Below, in pieces: positions 35,401 through 43,625 of a stretch of DNA of 64,000 nt. The DNA comes from Oreocharis arfaki (Eukaryota; Chordata; Aves; Passeriformes; Paramythiidae): positions 1,129,391-1,193,390 of the forward strand of contig VZRR01007842.1 in the NCBI GenBank assembly GCA_013398015.1. The letters run 5' to 3'. The notes under the pieces were generated by a model, which was given only the letters and a program-made list of their open reading frames with translations, searched no databases and was not told the origin of the DNA. A program made the position numbers and the translations under genes. The number at the start of each line of letters is the position of its first letter. Positions within the stretch are counted from its first letter, which is position 1.

Positions 35401-36382
35401 TTAAATTAACTTAGACATCAGGAAAACGTTTGAACAAATTAATACCTCCTCTCCCTAAACCCACGGGTTCCCTTCCTCTAGTATCAAGCCATTATAATTC
35501 CTGGATAGGTTTCCTGTTTGTTGTTTAAAGTCACTGGTAAAACACAGATGATAAAGCAGCTGCTAAAACACTGATCCATCCTTTGACCTAAGCTTGTTAG
35601 AGAATAAATCTGAGAATTCTGGGATGATAAAGTAAGAACCTGCACTTCCAAGATGTCAATATTGCAGCTACATTTCCCCATTATTTTACTCTATTATCCC
35701 AGAAAAGACATGTTCTGTTGCTTCATGGAAAAAAAACTACTTTCAAATTGACCAGAGAGTACTAAAAGAAACACTTTCCACGTATGCATAATCTCTACCC
35801 ACCATGCAGGTTTTTGTCAAGCTGCCTGTTCACATAGGGCAAACAGACAAAGGAAAAGATTAAATATATGGCAATACAGTGTAACCACAAGGTTGTAGTC
35901 TTTTAACCCTATCCTATTAATATATCTATTCGGATCTGTAAATATGGGGGTTTTTAAAAATTTTCTTATTTTACCTGTAGATGCTGGAGGTCCTTATACA
36001 AAGGAGAGAAGGAGAACTGTTATTTAAAACCTTTTGCTATTGCAAATGAACCTAGACCTACAAAGCAACATAATCTGTGCATAAAACAGCAGAGAGAGAA
36101 GAGTTACAAAAAATCCTTGCTTGCAAAACATTCTGAATACCAGGAGCTTACTAACCATAAAGCACAATTTTCTTTACTCACATGCATTTCTTTTTTACTC
36201 ATGTGCAATCAAGTCACATGCATGTCATATAAAATGACACGGGACTCATTCAGAGGATGTACTGAAGTGATACTTACTGTAATTTGGGAAGCATCCATGA
36301 ATTGTAGGCCGAAGTAATCCGTTTCTACAAGGTCCAAATGATACACAATCTGGTCAAACAACTCCTGTCCCTTTGCATTTTT
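5273..36382 (-). CDS. EPB41L4B: EPB41L4B (EHM2), FERM-domain protein, coding span of exons 2-16, 5' incomplete
   Basis: Fifteen minus-strand exons join without a frame break into 417 codons plus TGA. In order they are 36382-36278, 25207-25165, 22956-22878, 19498-19454, 18653-18601, 14315-14195, 13586-13499, 12983-12895, 12653-12584, 12411-12242, 12138-12029, 10009-9979, 9497-9464, 8463-8396 and 5420-5273. Residues 1-50 (window numbering) are the rest of FERM F1, about 51-160 the helical F2 lobe, about 161-270 the PH/PTB-like F3 lobe (LGLTPTG, KITKMDF, CKHLWKC), about 275-325 the FERM-adjacent region (GRTEYQATHG, TSTFERRPSKRYPSRR), then a short His/Pro tail. The family links membrane proteins to cortical actin at the inner face of the plasma membrane; EHM2 is associated with epithelial and tumour cell motility. 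The sequence follows the mammalian short isoform (about 518 aa) nearly residue for residue as I remember it. EPB41L4A is a poorer fit: its FERM differs and it lacks this tail. Exon 1 (about 100 residues, including the start codon) is not in the window. Exon numbers assume a single upstream exon. Confidence 0.93.
5421..8395 (-). other. EPB41L4B: EPB41L4B intron 15
   Basis: Intron between exons 15 and 16. It carries one CR1 3' fragment (6201-6411); the rest is AT-rich sequence with no recognisable element. Confidence 0.8.
6201..6411 (+). mobile_element. CR1 LINE, 3' end fragment
   Basis: The plus strand shows the avian CR1 3' end: a gaggcactg...ggttgcacagagaagctgtgg block, then ttggatggggctttgggc, the ccctgcccatggcaggggg stretch, a ttccaaccc block, and the terminal attctatgattctg. 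It is 5'-truncated, as most CR1 copies are. Confidence 0.92.
8396..8463 (-). CDS. EPB41L4B: EPB41L4B exon 15 (His/Pro-rich tail)
   Basis: 68 nt, window residues 347-369. The acceptor is catttgcag and the donor gtaagcaa. It encodes PQYHPNIHPAQPHWHPHTPV and NV. In mammals the short and long isoforms part just after this segment. The donor reads AATGTAAG|gtaagc; splicing 5 nt earlier at GTAAGG would break the frame into exon 16. Confidence 0.92.
9464..9497 (-). CDS. EPB41L4B: EPB41L4B exon 14 (34-nt exon)
   Basis: 34 nt, window residues 335-346. The acceptor is ctctctctttag and the donor gtaagagc. It encodes AKNTPEVHNYQ, matching the N-P-E-V-H-N-Y-Q of the mammalian short isoform. Confidence 0.9.
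9979..10009 (-). CDS. EPB41L4B: EPB41L4B exon 13 (31-nt exon)
   Basis: 31 nt, window residues 325-335. The acceptor is ctttttaag and the donor gtaagtga. It encodes NNPVKAAQL between split codons, matching the N-P-V-x-A-A-Q-L of the mammalian protein. The acceptor polypyrimidine tract is weak. Confidence 0.88.
12029..12138 (-). CDS. EPB41L4B: EPB41L4B exon 12 (FERM-adjacent region)
   Basis: 110 nt, window residues 288-325. The acceptor is cttttttaag and the donor gtaagtgt. It encodes GRTEYQATHGTRLRRTSTFE and RRPSKRYPSRRHSTYK. It is rich in Arg/Ser, with R-R-T-S and R-R-P-S motifs resembling basophilic kinase sites (inference). The other frames contain stops, and only this frame fits both neighbours. 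Confidence 0.95.
12242..12411 (-). CDS. EPB41L4B: EPB41L4B exon 11 (end of F3, start of FERM-adjacent region)
   Basis: 170 nt, the longest internal exon, window residues 232-288. The acceptor is gcatttag and the donor gtatttag. It encodes GREQEHTFVFRLDSAKTCKH, LWKCAVEHHAFFRLRAP, then ANSKSSRSDFIRLGSRFRFS. C-K-H-L-W-K-C-x-V-E-H-H-x-F-F-R is the F3 C-terminal helix; the following I-R-L-G-S-R-F-R-F-S-G begins the FERM-adjacent region, a phosphorylation-prone regulatory segment in this family. Confidence 0.95.
12584..12653 (-). CDS. EPB41L4B: EPB41L4B exon 10 (F3)
   Basis: 70 nt, window residues 208-231. The acceptor is ggtgtttag and the donor gtaacttc. It encodes PKITKMDFKKSKLTLVVVED plus DEQ, the W-P-K-I-T-K-x-x-F/D-F-K strand of F3. 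Confidence 0.95.
12895..12983 (-). CDS. EPB41L4B: EPB41L4B exon 9 (F3)
   Basis: 89 nt, window residues 179-208. The acceptor is cttgcag and the donor gtaatctg. It encodes GRDGCEYALGLTPTGILIFE and GANKIGLFFW. The L-G-L-T-P-x-G strand pair opens the PH-like F3 lobe. Confidence 0.95.
12984..13498 (-). other. EPB41L4B: EPB41L4B intron 8, mostly an LTR fragment
   Basis: A 515-bp intron whose centre (about 13128-13470) is a GC-rich LTR-like sequence markedly different in base composition from the AT-rich flanks. Splice sites on both sides are intact. Confidence 0.75.
13128..13470 (+). mobile_element. Avian ERV-type LTR fragment
   Basis: GC-rich block reading gcaaattggcacatttcggcaacaggaggc, then gtggctctgagatccatgga and gactcacagcgacactgtacccaggggagcccacac, phrases I recall from a widespread bird LTR family (ERVL-like). 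The family assignment is from memory, not from alignment. No internal coding region is present. Confidence 0.5.
13499..13586 (-). CDS. EPB41L4B: EPB41L4B exon 8 (F2-F3 linker)
   Basis: 88 nt, window residues 149-178. The acceptor is gttcatag and the donor gtaagatc. It encodes GKSPAQAELCYLNKAKWLEM and YGVDMHVVK. The A-E-x-x-Y-L-x-x-A-K-x-L-E-M-Y-G-V-D motif is diagnostic of band 4.1 FERM domains. Confidence 0.95.
13587..14194 (-). other. EPB41L4B: EPB41L4B intron 7
   Basis: 608 bp of AT-rich intron; I see no gene or named repeat in it. Confidence 0.7.
14195..14315 (-). CDS. EPB41L4B: EPB41L4B exon 7 (F2)
   Basis: 121 nt, window residues 109-149. The acceptor is gatttcag and the donor gtagagtac. 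It encodes ELGECEHPEHTPELVSEFRF and then APNQTEAMEFDIFQKWKEC. The E-L-G-x-x-x-P-E-H and S-E-F-R-F-x-P-N-Q strings mark F2 of the EPB41L4/EPB41 group. Confidence 0.95.
17292..17298 (+). promoter_or_regulatory. TATAAAA box-like string upstream of a small Cys-rich ORF
   Basis: TATAAAA on the plus strand, 126-132 bp upstream of the ATG at 17424. It would place a start site near 17325. An upstream ATG at 17366 opens a 10-codon frame. There is no other promoter evidence. Confidence 0.15.
17424..17738 (+). CDS. Speculative small secreted Cys-rich ORF (104 codons)
   Basis: Plus-strand frame antisense to EPB41L4B. It opens MLRHQPIILCLVLLAWTRC, which resembles a signal peptide (basic start, then an I/L/V/W core). 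It then has a Cys-rich body with CTPDNHSC, NWCSKTTHC and KICTCCC; there are 12 Cys in all. No family is recognised, and a chance ORF is the likelier explanation: length is unremarkable for this base composition and the nearest plus-strand AATAAA is 800 bp away (near 18562). Confidence 0.12.
   Translation: MLRHQPIILCLVLLAWTRCEVTGVSICENVSNKSDSGSVFHLPQKDKRTLPAAVLCTPDNHSCANWCSKTTHCLKICTCCCLELNSQFCLSSPSRITELLPLLY
18601..18653 (-). CDS. EPB41L4B: EPB41L4B exon 6 (F2)
   Basis: 53 nt, window residues 91-109. The acceptor is gtttttaag and the donor gtatgcaa. It encodes LKCPYETAVELAALCLQ, the L-x-C-P-x-x-x-A-x-x-L-A helix of F2. Confidence 0.94.
18654..19453 (-). other. EPB41L4B: EPB41L4B intron 5
   Basis: 800 bp of AT-rich intron with no recognisable element. 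Confidence 0.7.
19454..19498 (-). CDS. EPB41L4B: EPB41L4B exon 5 (F2)
   Basis: 45 nt, window residues 76-91 (split codons at both ends). The acceptor is tatttgtcag and the donor gtaagtac. It encodes YLFVLQLRQDILSGK, matching the Y-L/F-F-L-Q-hydrophobic-K/R-x-D-I/V-L-x-G helix conserved in FERM F2. Confidence 0.94.
19499..22877 (-). other. EPB41L4B: EPB41L4B intron 4
   Basis: 3.4-kb intron. A small imperfect AT-rich inverted repeat lies near 21249-21279. The 22.4-22.7 kb part is richer in GC and yields a long plus-strand open frame that I judge spurious. Nothing else is identifiable. Confidence 0.65.
22878..22956 (-). CDS. EPB41L4B: EPB41L4B exon 4 (start of F2)
   Basis: 79 nt, window residues 50-76. 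The acceptor is gcatgtgcag and the donor gtaggag. It encodes GPPYTLHFRIKYYSSEPNNL and HEEFTR, the GPPY-beta-strand then E-E-x-TR pattern typical of 4.1-family FERM domains. A 168-codon plus-strand open frame overlaps its left part and is a shadow. Confidence 0.94.
22957..25164 (-). other. EPB41L4B: EPB41L4B intron 3
   Basis: 2.2-kb intron; no gene, RNA or named repeat visible. Confidence 0.7.
25165..25207 (-). CDS. EPB41L4B: EPB41L4B exon 3 (F1-F2 junction)
   Basis: 43 nt, window residues 36-49 plus one base of codon 50. The acceptor is tttttttag and the donor gtaagtac. It encodes HWLDHSKFIKKQIK, the HWLD segment that closes F1 in 4.1 proteins. It sits about 11 kb downstream of exon 2. Confidence 0.93.
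26687..26719. repeat. Perfect 13-bp inverted repeat (hairpin)
   Basis: tatatttgagtgg (26687-26699) is followed by a 7-nt spacer and its exact reverse complement ccactcaaatata (26707-26719). It is not a terminator in a vertebrate context; it could be an element end or a structured site. Confidence 0.9.
27905..28118 (-). mobile_element. CR1 LINE fragment, left part (interrupted by an LTR)
   Basis: The plus strand shows antisense CR1: aagcagttcagttggaacgg, tgttattaagggcattgccc, ttaaacactgacag, gtctctaggaagtctgttccagtg, aaagaaatgcttcctgatgtccagtctgaacctcccct. The sequence stops abruptly at the LTR boundary and resumes after it. Confidence 0.9.
28119..28491 (+). mobile_element. Endogenous retrovirus LTR plus primer binding site, no internal region
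   Basis: A block beginning TGTTGGGG and ending near CCCCGCA (28468) is inserted in a CR1. It holds a TATA-like ccttataag (28192-28200) and AATAAA (28247-28252), as expected of U3-R-U5. Five nt later comes an 18-nt string (28474-28491) matching the lysine-tRNA-type primer binding site at 17 of 18 positions as I recall it (TGGCGCCC...). CR1 resumes within about 10 nt. No gag, pol or env sequence is present. One ambiguous base lies at 28160. It is an old, non-coding remnant. Confidence 0.75.
28474..28491 (+). promoter_or_regulatory. Retroviral primer binding site, tRNA-Lys type
   Basis: 18 nt starting TGGCGCCC and ending CAGGGAC, complementary to the 3' end of a lysine tRNA with one mismatch at the ninth position. 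It directly follows the LTR end and marks plus orientation. Confidence 0.75.
28497..28622 (-). mobile_element. CR1 LINE fragment, right part
   Basis: Antisense CR1 continues after the LTR: gatgcagctttgaaccattcccatgcatcc, then gctcagcacctcccctctccacttccc and tgtagagacc. With 27905-28118 it forms one 5'-truncated CR1 copy. Confidence 0.85.
33972..34013. repeat. Short tandem repeat, 10-bp unit tctRcatcct
   Basis: About four units (tctacatcct, tctatcct, tctgcatcct, tctacatcct) in tandem, one shortened by 2 bp. Confidence 0.8.
36278..36382 (-). CDS. EPB41L4B: EPB41L4B exon 2 (FERM F1 lobe)
   Basis: 105 nt, phase 0 at both ends, window residues 1-35. The acceptor is ctgttacag and the donor gtaagta. 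It encodes KNAKGQELFDQIVYHLDL and VETDYFGLQF, the classic end of the ubiquitin-like F1 lobe, in which the DYFGL motif is shared by all band 4.1 proteins. The preceding codons (the CRVFLLDG region in mammals) must lie in an exon beyond 64000. Confidence 0.93.
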
Positions 36383-39154
36383 CTGTAACAGAAAAGTAAA
36401 TGTTGTTTGTTTTTTTTTTAACTGGTCAGTGTGAGTTTGTTTGGGTGTGCTTCTTTTCAAGTTCAAATGTGTGAGAAGAGATACACAAAGAAAAATAATA
36501 TTGAAATAGCAATTCTATTTATTCTGAAGAATTGCACTGACATTTATTTTCCTCAGGAAATACAGAGTGACATGCTGTTCTTGTCTGCACCTATTCCAAC
36601 CGCATCAGATTTCACTCTCAAAGAAAACTTTTTACGTTCATCATAACTAAAAATGTACAAGAGAAAGGAAAGGCTTATGTCCTACAAGTGTCCTAAGTCA
36701 CAGAGCCATCATTTTATACCCCAGGAAGTCAGATTCTCCAGGAAAAGCTTGCTTTATAGACTGCCCAAAATCTGCTGGCTATCAACAGCAACTGCAGTCA
36801 TGCAGTGCCATACCACCACTGAAACTGCAAAATAAATTCTGGACAGCCTGAGCACTTGAAGAGCACTGTGAAGAAAATTAATGGATTAGATAGGAATCTT
36901 TCATTTATGTTGCCAATTGCCATCATATTTACAGCCTTTACAAGAAGACACAAAAAAAGGGCCAAAAAAGCTGTAATTCTTACTTGGCATGCCATCTGAA
37001 ACATGCAGGCATGGAAAGAAACAACTAAAACCCCAATTATTGATTACAGGTGCGTGTAGAAAACTTAGGAGATCTTAAAGGTAGGCTGCACTGGCCTGGA
37101 TACTTGTTTTGAGGTTAAGGCAAGAATTTAGTATACCCGGTTCTTCAACACTAGAAAACCAAAGTTTGAAGATTATAGGTGGGTAGGGAGGAAAAGGCAG
37201 TAATAAACCAATTTTTTATGCAAATCCCGTTGAGTTACTTGGGGAAGGAAGTTTTCAAGTTCTTGAGCAAAAACACCCTTTGGCTAAAAATACAAGAGAC
37301 AACCATAAATCTGAGTAAGAGACTGACGCTACAGCTGTACTTTATACAGGGAAGTACTGATCAGGATCCACTTTTGTGACTGCTGTCCCTCTTACACCTT
37401 TAAGGATTTTTCTTTTCAATTTTTATTTTTCAAACCTAACATATTAGGCATTTCCACTTCACCCCAAAATGTAGCAAAATTCACAGAGTTAAGCATTCAG
37501 TTTCTTTAGTTTGGCCTTCTTCCCAAAGGCAGCATCAATCACAACCTGCAGAGCTCCTGTTCAGTGTTCTAAGCTGTTCAAAATCAGTCTTCAGCAACAG
37601 ACAAGATGACGAGCTACACCTCTGTTTTTCCAAGAAGATCAAGCATGCTCAGGTATAGGTAGCTAATTTTAAGTTGTATTTTTTGAGGTTTTTTAACTAA
37701 CAAAACAGAAGCACAGAAACTGAATCGCATCAAATTTCAAGAGCGGCATTAGGATCTCCATTAAAACGAACTGCATAAAAGCTTAATACCAACATTAAAT
37801 TATCATTGCAAGATGGTGTTTCACTATCTTGAGAGGGGTAAGAGGTGGGTAATACACATTCTTAACCGAAGTTCAACATTCTATTAAAAGCAGATGAGAA
37901 TACAACGGCTTCTTGAAACAGCACATTGCTAAGAAATCATCATCTTTACTTGTACAGTAGTTGTTACAAACTGAACAAAATTTATCCAGATTTTTTAATA
38001 TGAAGTAAAATCAGCACTTGTTAAAAGAAGTCAAACCAAAGCACACCAAAATTTAAGCAGATTCTGCTTAAATGAGGGAGGAGAAAACCCTCAAAAGCAA
38101 TAAAAAGAGAAACAGCAGAACATGAAAAATTCACAAACATAGGAAAAACGCACTTGATGCTCTACTCTGCTCATGGTTGCTTACTTTATGGCATTAACTA
38201 CCAGTATATGTTTACCTTCCACTGCCACACACCCAATAGAAACCAGAGAGAGAACACTCCACCTTCTGTACCCAAACAGTAGTTAATGTTTAACGTGTTA
38301 CACGCAGAATAGCTCTGCGCTGCACGGCTAGACCATAAAATGCAGTATTACACACATAGCTTACAGGAGATTGTAACATTTAATTTGTCACTAAATGAGC
38401 TTTCCCAGCAACTCGTACCACTTAGATGATAAAGCTGCTGCAGCCAACAAACTGCTGACAAAAACCTTTCTTTGAGATGTTGCACTACAGGGGGAGATAA
38501 AAGTGACTAATTCCTTTCCTCTACTAACAGTAAAGGATGACCTGTTCTTCTTTATTCTGCCTCGTCACCGACTGACAATCCAGGGGGCCAGATTGTGGAC
38601 TGATAAATTAATGTGCACCGAATGAAACGGGTGGAATAGGCAAAACAGAAGGCTTTTTCCTTAGGCATTATGTATCCATGATAGTGGTCTCTAAAGCAAA
38701 AAATGTCTGTATTACAATAAACTTTCGATTTGCACCATCTCTTTCTTCTCCCCTCCTTCTAGACAATAGCTGAAAAAAATGTTTCCCCTTTCAAAATCTG
38801 GTACCATGTAAAGACAAGAAAATGATTTCGTACAATAAAATTTTCATAGTAGATTTAATCATCTGGAATTTAATAAATCACACCTCTCTACAGACCTTTG
38901 ATTTGAGCTTATTTTCTGAACATACAGCTAAAAAAACCCAAACCATAAACTAAAAATATTTTTCAGTCATACCTTGCTAGACAGATGGTTCAGAGCTATC
39001 AGACATAAACGGCCTGCATAACTTACATCTCAAAAAATGAAGTATATGGCAACAAACAGTATGCATATACTATTACAAAGAGTTACTATTTTGTCATTAT
39101 GGAAGTTCCTATAAATGGGAACAGTGATGTAAGAAAAGCTGCAAAACCTTGTTT

Positions 39155-39262
39155 TGGTTTGTGTTTTTTGTTTGTTTTTTTGGGGGGGATTTTTTGTCTT
39201 TGCTTTTTGTTTTGGTATGGTTTCCTTTTTGGTTTGTGAGTTTTTGTTTGTTTGTTTGTTTT
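39155..39262. repeat. T/G-rich low-complexity tract (TTTG-like)
   Basis: About 100 bp of T runs interrupted by G, ending in gtttgtttgtttgttttg. It produces spurious Lys/Gln/Asn-rich open frames on the minus strand. Confidence 0.85.
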
Positions 39263-42200
39263 GAAACAACAAAGCACTGCCAGTTTCTGGTTTCTTGGAA
39301 CTCAGGAGAACTTGTGTGAGCACCACGAAACCTCACAGGCAAGAACTGGGAGGGAGGGCATGAAATGTTCAGCTTACAAACAAAACTACAGCTGCAACCT
39401 TAGGTAAAACTAAATTAGCATGAGGCAGGCCCTTGACAAAACACAAAGACTGAATTACACTTGCAGACAGGGAACCTCCCTGATCATGAGCAATCACTGA
39501 GAGAAAGGAAAAAAAAAAAAAAAAGGGGTTTCTCATGTCAGTCATCCCGATTGCACCTAACAGTTATGCAAGTTTTGTCCACTCTGTTTCATGGAAGCCC
39601 TTCTCAAATAAACCCCCATATCATCTTCCTTGGGACCATGAATCACATTCAGAGAGAATTCTTATGTTAAAATGAGGACTCACTGCAAATCCTACAAGGA
39701 CTCCAGTTGGGATGGCTATAAGGCACCTTGCACAGCCACAGTGACAGCTGCATGGCCCTCATTTCAAGTAGGCTACATTTCTGGCTGCCAGAGAGTTCCC
39801 AGTCTCAGGGAATCTATAGAAATTCTTGTCAGCTAAAACATGACAAAACAAAGATTAACTTCTCTAATTAGAAACCCTTCCAGACTTGACATGGAAATAG
39901 GCAAGAGGCTTCAACATGCTTGTGGTAGACATGACGGAAAGAGAAAATTGATCAGCCAGGGACATTTTACACCAACTGGCTCTGTCTAAACAAGCTGATT
40001 AGTGTTGATTTTAGCTGTTCCAGAGCTTTTTAAAAGGTTTTTGCCGAAGGGCATGAAAAGTGGACATACAAGCCAGAAAAGTCTGGTTTTAGTGGAGATA
40101 CAGTGCAAGGATGCCACTGATCACTCTCAGAGCACGTACAAGCAAAGCTGGAGAGCTTCTAGCCACACTTTCCCCAAACTCAAGTGCAGTTACCTGAACC
40201 CAAGTGGAGAGGCTGAAAACGTTGAGTCATACTAGAGAGCTCAGACTACAGGGCAACAAACAAACTATTAACAGATCTCAGAAAGAGTTGAAGCACTGCT
40301 TGGGAAAACAACCTGTCAAATAGGCCAAGAGGTACATGAAATAGTCTGCAAGCTGACAAAATGACAACCGAAAATAAGGAAAATAAGCTGTTGCCAGGAG
40401 AAAAGTCAAAGCCAATTAACTTTCCAATCAAAGCCAATGCATCCCAAATTGAATAGTGAGCAGCAACAGCAACGAGTAGGTAGGGCAGACTTAGCTTCTG
40501 TTTTGAAAGAAAACACAAGATTATGTATCCTGCTATACGTTAAATATTTTTTCAGAGTGGGCTGCTATGGTCTCATGGTCACTGATTCCAGGTGTGAGCT
40601 TCTAGTAAATTCCTAAAGGCACATTTGTAGCTAGCAAGTCCCACCTCCACAGGCCTCACACTGCCCTGCTCTGATGGTACCAGCATTTGCCCTCCTTAGC
40701 ATCCCCTAAAAACAGAGTAGCTCGGTATGTTCTGCTCAGTCCTCTTACACCTGAACTGTTATTAACTCAATTTTCAAACCTACAGCCCATTTTCAAACCT
40801 AAGGCTTTATCTGCTGGCCATGCTGCTTAGCAGTGAGAACTCGCTTTGCCTTTTAACAGCCACCGGCAGTGCTATCTCCCAGTGTTTCAGACAGGCTAAA
40901 CATGCATAAAAGCCATCTGTGCTTCTAATTAGCCTTGACTCCTGGTGCTCAGTTATCATCTGTCCTTTAACTTGCTTTCTTCTGCAAAGTCAAGCCCTCA
41001 GTTGCTCAGACACACTCAACTGTACTGAAAGAAAGCTGTACTTTCATTAGTTTAAGCACAAAAATGCAACTCTTCTGCATTCTTATAAATCAGGGGTATC
41101 TAACAGCTTCAACCAAGTACACACTGGAGGCCACGGCTGGGCTTGCAGAAGCTGCACTGAAAACCATGTTATCCATCCCAGCACTGCTGCTGTAGGTAGC
41201 ACTGTCAAAGTCAGCTGCTTGTTTCCAAATTCCAGTTTGCATGCCGCCATTCAGAGAGGACACTCTGGCAGAGGGCAGGCTGCAAACTAACCATGAATTT
41301 GGTGCCTGTCCCACTCTTCTCCAGGGGCCTAATGAGCAGATTCATTAGAGTGGAGAAAGAGTTGCATTTTTTGTGCTTGAAATTATGCAAATACTACTTT
41401 CTTTTCATAAAATCAATGTTAATTGAAGAAAAGCAAGTTATTTCTTAACACATCGCACTTCCATGAGGCTGGATAACTTGCTCAAGCTACAAATGAAGAT
41501 GTCAGGTTATTTTCTTACCAGCCAACCATTGACTTAAATTTTCAGTTCTGTCTACAAGTTCACTTGAAAATGTGACACTGTTCAAATAACCATTAAGCCT
41601 CTCACCCTGTCATGGCAATAACACCAGTACTGCTTCAGAGCCTGCTACTGCATGCAAATGATGTTTAAATGTAGCACAGACCATAGAAACAAGCAGCTTT
41701 GCTGAATGTGCCCAGAAGAAAATGCAAATGATGACACATGTGAACTTTTAACCGATGGAGAACAAAATTCATTTTTTAGCTCCTTTGAGAAATTAGCTGA
41801 AAACAAGAGCCAAAATCCCCTTAACTTCCCCCTGCATAAAAAACTCAAACCAACAAAAATGCCAACACACATACACACACCACCTTCATCAGAAGACAAA
41901 AACATCCCACAAATGGTATTTACTTATTATAACCTTGAAAGAACCAGCATTTTGCTCCTGGTCATTTCTGTCAAGGACCCAAACTAAAATTGCTATCTGC
42001 TGAGCAGAAGTGGCTTATAAGCAAAGTTAAAGAACCTCTCAAAAATGACAAAACACCAAAGCAAAAAAACCTGCAAACCCCCACAAATAATAAACCAAAC
42101 CAAGCTGCTTCCTTCAAATTACTCTCAAAGCCTATGATAAACTAGGAACTCTCACAAGTCACATCCCATCAAAGGGATAGAGGGAACCTCAGATAAGCGC

Positions 42201-43424
42201 ACAGCCACTTAAGAATATTCTCTCTGTGGGCAGATTGGCTGACAGTGCAAGCAAGCTGGGCTCCTGCAACCAAGATGCCAATGAGAATTTGTAGACAGTC
42301 ATTAAGAAAAAAAATCCCCAAGCAGTGTGTATAGTACATCTCACAATTGCTGCACAGCAGCATTTCTCAACAGCAGCCAGACTTTCATCTCTCCACCAGC
42401 TTTTGGCAAGAGTCGTCAGTGTTCAAGGGAGGAGAATCCTGAACAAGAACAAATAAATAGATCACCATATTTTATATGTACCGAGCCTCTACACAAACCC
42501 AAATGGCACTGGGCTTCTAGTCAGATCACAGTACATTTACCATGCTAGCGTTATATTGGCCAAGTCTCTTGCATCAGCTTATGCTTTCTATCTCTTATAT
42601 AAGGACAGCCACTTGTCAGTAAAAAATAAAACAAAGAAACAAAATTTAAAAATGGCCCAACAACAAGAAAGTAGCAATGAAAACAAATAAACAAAGCAAA
42701 CAAAACCAAGAAACCCAAACCACGAAGAACTAAGCTGTTTTCAAGCTCTGCAATAGGAATGAAGAGAAGATTTTTCATTATTCATAAAGTACAAACTCAT
42801 TAAGATGAATCAAAGATTGAATTGGTGGCACAGCATTAGAGAGAATACACAGAAAATACAGCAGAGAGGGAACTACCTTAGATGCAAACAATCTGTAAAG
42901 AGTGAAAACTTATGCCAAGTAACCCACTGGAGAGACTCCTATGTACAGCAGCACAAACATAAAATGGATCCAGGAAAGTCAGGTGAGGTTAAAAGGGTGA
43001 GTATAGGGCTTCCTTTGCCTTTGCCACTTCACACATCCCTGCTTCCAGTCACTTCCTTCCCCACCTCTCAATCACATTCTCTCTCTTCCTCAAGCGGACA
43101 AGTACAAATGAACCAAATTTATAAATGATCTGAACAACGCTAACTTCTTCTGAAAACTGGTTTTGCACAATTGTTTTCAAAACACGCACTTTCACTAGCT
43201 GAGTTTTACAGTAGAGCCCTTCAAAAACTGATTACAGTAGCATATCCAGAGGCTCAGAAGTCTGTTTTGCTGCTGAAAAAAGGAGCAAGAAACTACCGTG
43301 TCTCAAGACCTGCATTATCTGGAAGGGATAAATTCACCACTTGCTTAGATTGTTCAGAGAAGATGGGGCTGTCCCAGGCTGGACACAGCTGGCTTCAGCC
43401 ATCTCCACAGCAGGCCCACTGACC

Positions 43425-43625
43425 ACTGGTGGTGGGGGGTAGGAACTGGGTACAGAAGTCAGGAGTGAAGGAGAGGATTTGAGCTCTGGAAAGAGTCACC
43501 TTTATCTTGACCCATGAACCTTTTTGTTCCACTTCTTCTCCATGCCTTCTTTCCCCATCCTGCAGACTGAATGAGAGGACTGGGTAGGAGCCTGGCTGAT
43601 GGCTAAGACTAACCGACTACAGCCT
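43425..43625 (+). mobile_element. Avian ERV-type LTR, 3' end fragment
   Basis: It reads ggtggggggtaggaactggg, aagtcaggagtgaagga, then tatcttgacccatgaaccttt and a pyrimidine-rich stretch, tgaatgagagga and ggtaggagcctggctgatggctaagactaacc. This parallels the 3' part of the LTR family at 13.1 and 49.3 kb as I remember it. It is degenerate; assignment is from recall. Confidence 0.45.

Larger units (their letters stand above)
25208..36277 (-). other. EPB41L4B: EPB41L4B intron 2
   Basis: 11-kb intron. It contains a (TA)n tract near 25967-25980, a perfect hairpin at 26687-26719, a CR1 copy split by an LTR insertion (27905-28622) and a short tandem repeat at 33972-34013. I see no coding exon in the rest. 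Confidence 0.7.

Noticed and set aside
5273..36382. Assignment to the paralogue EPB41L4A instead of EPB41L4B
   Set aside because: The FERM-adjacent TSTFERRPSKRYPSRR string and the tail ending in NQKNLGG...DKLM are those of the EPB41L4B short isoform; EPB41L4A has a different, longer Arg/Ser-rich C-terminus.
39030..39342. Minus-strand Lys/Gln/Asn-rich open frames
   Set aside because: They are translations of a T/G low-complexity tract.
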